DNA of 64,000 nucleotides. Source: Palsa-1447 sp964509885 (GTDB lineage Bacteria > Verrucomicrobiota > Verrucomicrobiia > Opitutales > Opitutaceae). Positions 62,310-64,000 of this stretch are shown one piece after another. Both the position numbers and the translations under genes were made by a program. Where the stretch lies: NCBI GenBank assembly GCA_964509885.1, contig CAZDZL010000012.1:12632-76631 (forward strand). Reading direction: 5' to 3'. The notes under the pieces were generated by a model. It made no database searches, was not told the origin of the DNA, and saw nothing but the letters and a program-made list of their open reading frames with translations. Every line of letters begins with the position of its first letter. Position 1 is the first letter of the stretch.

Positions 62310-62370
62310 CGCGAGAATCACAGGTACAACCCTCCTCTCAACACGCTCTTTACGAGAGTTGATTCTCGCG
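62310..62370 (+). ncRNA. Long intergenic hairpin, possible small RNA or terminator
   Basis: Perfect 11-base arms CGCGAGAATCA (62310-62320) and TGATTCTCGCG (62360-62370) enclose 39 bases that can form an inner CTCTC/GAGAG stem (62335-62339 with 62354-62358). It lies 40 bases after the HD gene and 112 before tRNA-Lys. No T-run follows the outer stem, so it is not a classic terminator. The arms also resemble Fur-type GAGAATCA half-sites. Confidence 0.4.
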
Positions 62371-62481
62371 TGGTCGGCCCGGTGCCCCGCGCGACACTCA
62401 ACGGTTCGCTTTTCGTGGGGGGAACGGGACACGGCAGGCGCGGGGCATGAGGCCCCCGCCGCGGGGTCCCCACAATTTTTC

Positions 62482-62557
62482 GGGTTGGTAGCTCAATGGT
62501 TAGAGCAGTTGCCTTTTAAGCAATTGGTTCTGGGTTCGAGTCCCAGCCAGCCCACCA
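62482..62557 (+). tRNA. tRNA-Lys (anticodon UUU)
   Basis: A complete 76-base cloverleaf with encoded CCA. Acceptor arms GGGTTGG and CCAGCCC (one G-U), D arm with GCTC/GAGC, anticodon loop CTTTTAA with TTT at 34-36, and T arm CTGGG-TTCGAGT-CCCAG. The discriminator is A. It is transcribed in the same direction as its neighbours; no other tRNA is near. Confidence 0.95.
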
Positions 62558-62591
62558 CCTTCACTCGACCCAGAGGACGCACCTCCCGCGC

Positions 62592-63239
62592 ATGCACCGC
62601 CTTGTCATCATCGAGGACCAGACCGCAGTCCGCGAGATGATGGCCGACATCCTGGCAAGGGACAGCAGCTACGAGCTGGTGGGCCAGTGCGGGGAGGGCC
62701 ACGCGGGCCTGCGCATGTGCCTCGAGCTAAAGCCCGACCTGGTGGTCCTGGACGCCAAGCTGCCGGGGCTGAACGGCGCCGAGCTCCTGCGCCGGCTGGC
62801 CCGCAGGCTCCCGGCGCTTAGGGTCCTCGTCTTCTCCGGCCACGAGAACCCCGTCGTCGTGCGCCAGATGCTGGAGGCCGGGGCGCATGGGTTCGTCGGG
62901 AAGACCGCCGGCGTCGCGGAGTTCAAGAGGGGCCTGGCCGCCATCGCATTGGGGGGCACGTACTTTGGGCCCGCGATCGCGAGCGTGCTGCGCAAGGCCG
63001 CCGCCAACCCGGGGTCGGGCGCTCCGCCCGACCTCCTGACCGGGCGCGAGCGCGAGGTCCTCCAGCTGGTCGCCGAGGGCCACAGCACGAAGGCGGTCGC
63101 GGCGAGGCTCGGAATCAGCGCAAAGACGGCGGACAACCACCGCACGAACCTCATGCGCAAGCTCGACATCCACGACGTGGCGAGCCTCACCCGGCACGCC
63201 CTGGAGCACGGCCACGTCGAGCACCGGGGACTGGGGTGA
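62592..63239 (+). CDS. NarL/FixJ-type response regulator
   Basis: 215 residues. The receiver domain has the acidic pair E8-D9 and phospho-acceptor D54 in VVLDAKLPG, with K114 in FVGKTAG. A LuxR-type helix-turn-helix occupies the C-terminus: LTGREREVLQLVAEGHSTKA and ISAKTADNHRTNLMRKLDIH. It is an orphan here, starting 34 bases after the tRNA. The cognate kinase is not in the window. Confidence 0.93.
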   Translation: MHRLVIIEDQTAVREMMADILARDSSYELVGQCGEGHAGLRMCLELKPDLVVLDAKLPGLNGAELLRRLARRLPALRVLVFSGHENPVVVRQMLEAGAHGFVGKTAGVAEFKRGLAAIALGGTYFGPAIASVLRKAAANPGSGAPPDLLTGREREVLQLVAEGHSTKAVAARLGISAKTADNHRTNLMRKLDIHDVASLTRHALEHGHVEHRGLG

Positions 63240-63318
63240 ATTCCCCCCGTTAATTTCTTGCGGCGAACCGAAGTTTGCCCAAAAACAACAAGTTCCCTTT
63301 AGTTTTCAAATCATCCAC

Positions 63319-63876
63319 ATGAAATTAGCCTCCAAGTCGCTCTGCATCGTTGCCGCCTCTGCCGCCGTCATTTTCGCCGGCTGCGCGAAGAAGCCGATAC
63401 GTCCGGACCCGAGCTCGACGGCGCTTGGACCGCAGAGCGGCGGCGGCGCCGGCCTGGCCCCGACCGCGGTCGACGTCGCCCCCGACACGTCGCTGCAGTC
63501 GCGCGACCCGAACATCGTGGAGGACGCCAACTCGATCCGCGGGCTCCTGCAGCCCGTCTACTTCGCCTTTGACCGCGACGTCATCACCGCCGCCGAGCGC
63601 CCGAAGCTCCAGGCCGCGAAGGACTACCTCGACAAGAATCCCCAGCAGCACCTTCTGATCGAGGGCCACTGCGACTGGCGCGGCACCTCCGAGTACAACC
63701 TCGGGCTGGGCGACCACCGCGCGGGCGCCGCCAAGAAGTACCTCGTCTCCATCGGCGTCCCCGCCGACAAGATCGAGACCAACTCCAAGGGCAGCGAAGA
63801 GGCCAAGAAGAACGCCGACGACGCGACCATGGCCAAGGACCGCCGCGACGAGATCGTCATCCTCAAGAAGTCGTAA
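63319..63876 (+). CDS. pal: Peptidoglycan-associated lipoprotein
   Basis: 185 residues. The lipobox FAGC ends at C22. After a flexible Pro/Ala linker the OmpA-like domain starts with PVYFAFDRDVI and shows the peptidoglycan-binding residues in IEGHCDWRGTSEYNLGLGDHRAGAAKKYL; the tail DRRDEIVIL is conserved. It is part of the Tol-Pal system that holds the outer membrane to the wall. TolB is not adjacent. It converges with an M20-type gene at the window edge. Confidence 0.93.
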   Translation: MKLASKSLCIVAASAAVIFAGCAKKPIRPDPSSTALGPQSGGGAGLAPTAVDVAPDTSLQSRDPNIVEDANSIRGLLQPVYFAFDRDVITAAERPKLQAAKDYLDKNPQQHLLIEGHCDWRGTSEYNLGLGDHRAGAAKKYLVSIGVPADKIETNSKGSEEAKKNADDATMAKDRRDEIVILKKS

Positions 63877-64000
63877 TTCCGGATAGGATACGCTTCGCGG
63901 TCTCGATCCCCTTCCTCATCACGTCGAGGTTGAAGCTCTCGTTGGGCGCGTGAAGGTTGTCCTCGGGCAGGAAGAGCCCGAGCATGACCGAGTCGAGGCC
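63863..64000 (-). CDS. M20-family dipeptidase, C-terminal fragment
   Basis: Only the last 45 codons are in the window. They read LDSVMLGLFLPEDNLHAPNE, then FNLDVMRKGIETAKRIL, the C-terminal stretch of M20/M28-type metallopeptidases with the metal-ligand His in the H-A-P-N-E motif. The gene runs beyond the window edge and overlaps the end of pal by 14 bases. Confidence 0.82.
   Translation of the reverse strand, partial: GLDSVMLGLFLPEDNLHAPNESFNLDVMRKGIETAKRILSGITTS

Noticed and set aside
63232..63254. GGGGTGAATTCCCC word as another copy of the upstream motif
   Set aside because: It includes the stop codon of the response regulator and has no gene start in the expected direction; probably coincidence or a gene-end structure.

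Overview
The window is a GC-rich bacterial chromosome segment, about two thirds G+C by eye, with dense genes and many 4-base start/stop overlaps. No rRNA or plasmid marker is present, so taxonomy is inferred. I favour Verrucomicrobiota, probably an Opitutales-like lineage. The reasons are a long ECF sigma factor with a membrane C-terminus, a very long signal peptidase I, exported glycosidases, a HAF-repeat protein and a Gram-negative envelope (TonB receptor, Pal, PqiAB/MCE). A run of exactly 100 N at 25204-25303 shows that this is a draft scaffold.

1-4.9 kb: the end of a GNAT acetyltransferase and a small exported protein. Then comes an overlapping transporter-ribokinase-nucleoside hydrolase operon for nucleoside/ribose scavenging, followed by an exported two-domain VOC protein and a glycine-rich lipoprotein. 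4.9-10.5 kb: a TPM-TPM-LemA operon (minus strand), an SLC13-type permease, an ECF sigma factor fused to a membrane segment and a TonB C-terminal domain, its coiled-coil neighbour, and a DUF3309-type peptide. 10.5-25.2 kb: a decayed small gene, a large exported six-hairpin glycosidase, a YdeI/OmdA-type protein, and a PadR-membrane protein-esterase run whose esterase lacks its nucleophile serine. This region continues with an exported deaminase, a repeat protein behind a Fur-box-like palindrome, a phosphoesterase, a TPR protein, a response regulator, a frameshifted PAP2 phosphatase, a PAS histidine kinase and a DUF2252 gene cut by the gap.

25.3-32.5 kb (minus strand): DUF4331 protein, TPR lipoprotein, TonB-dependent receptor, one-helix membrane protein and HupE/UreJ-type permease. 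This looks like one envelope transport locus. 32.5-38.8 kb: a DoxX-like membrane protein, a second glycine-rich lipoprotein, 3-methyladenine DNA glycosylase, exported hypotheticals, an acetylxylan-esterase-like hydrolase, an ArsR-SRPBCC pair with a clear operator, and a BrkB-type protein. 39-47.6 kb: a UbiB-type kinase, an AI-2E/PerM exporter, a Uup-type ABC-F ATPase, a split PqiA plus PqiB operon, and an ElaB-YqjE-YqjK-like-DUF1328 set.

47.6-64 kb is mostly housekeeping: GH28, lepB-lepA-fabD, HAF protein, CsbD, pilT, dapA-dapB-ruvA, an ECF sigma/anti-sigma pair with a candidate autoregulatory promoter, an HD-domain protein, a structured intergenic hairpin, tRNA-Lys(UUU), a LuxR-type response regulator, pal, and the end of an M20 peptidase gene.

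Recurring themes are extracellular salvage (nucleoside hydrolase, deaminase, glycosidases), envelope-stress functions, and several short palindromic motifs repeated upstream of unrelated small genes, which may define a regulon.
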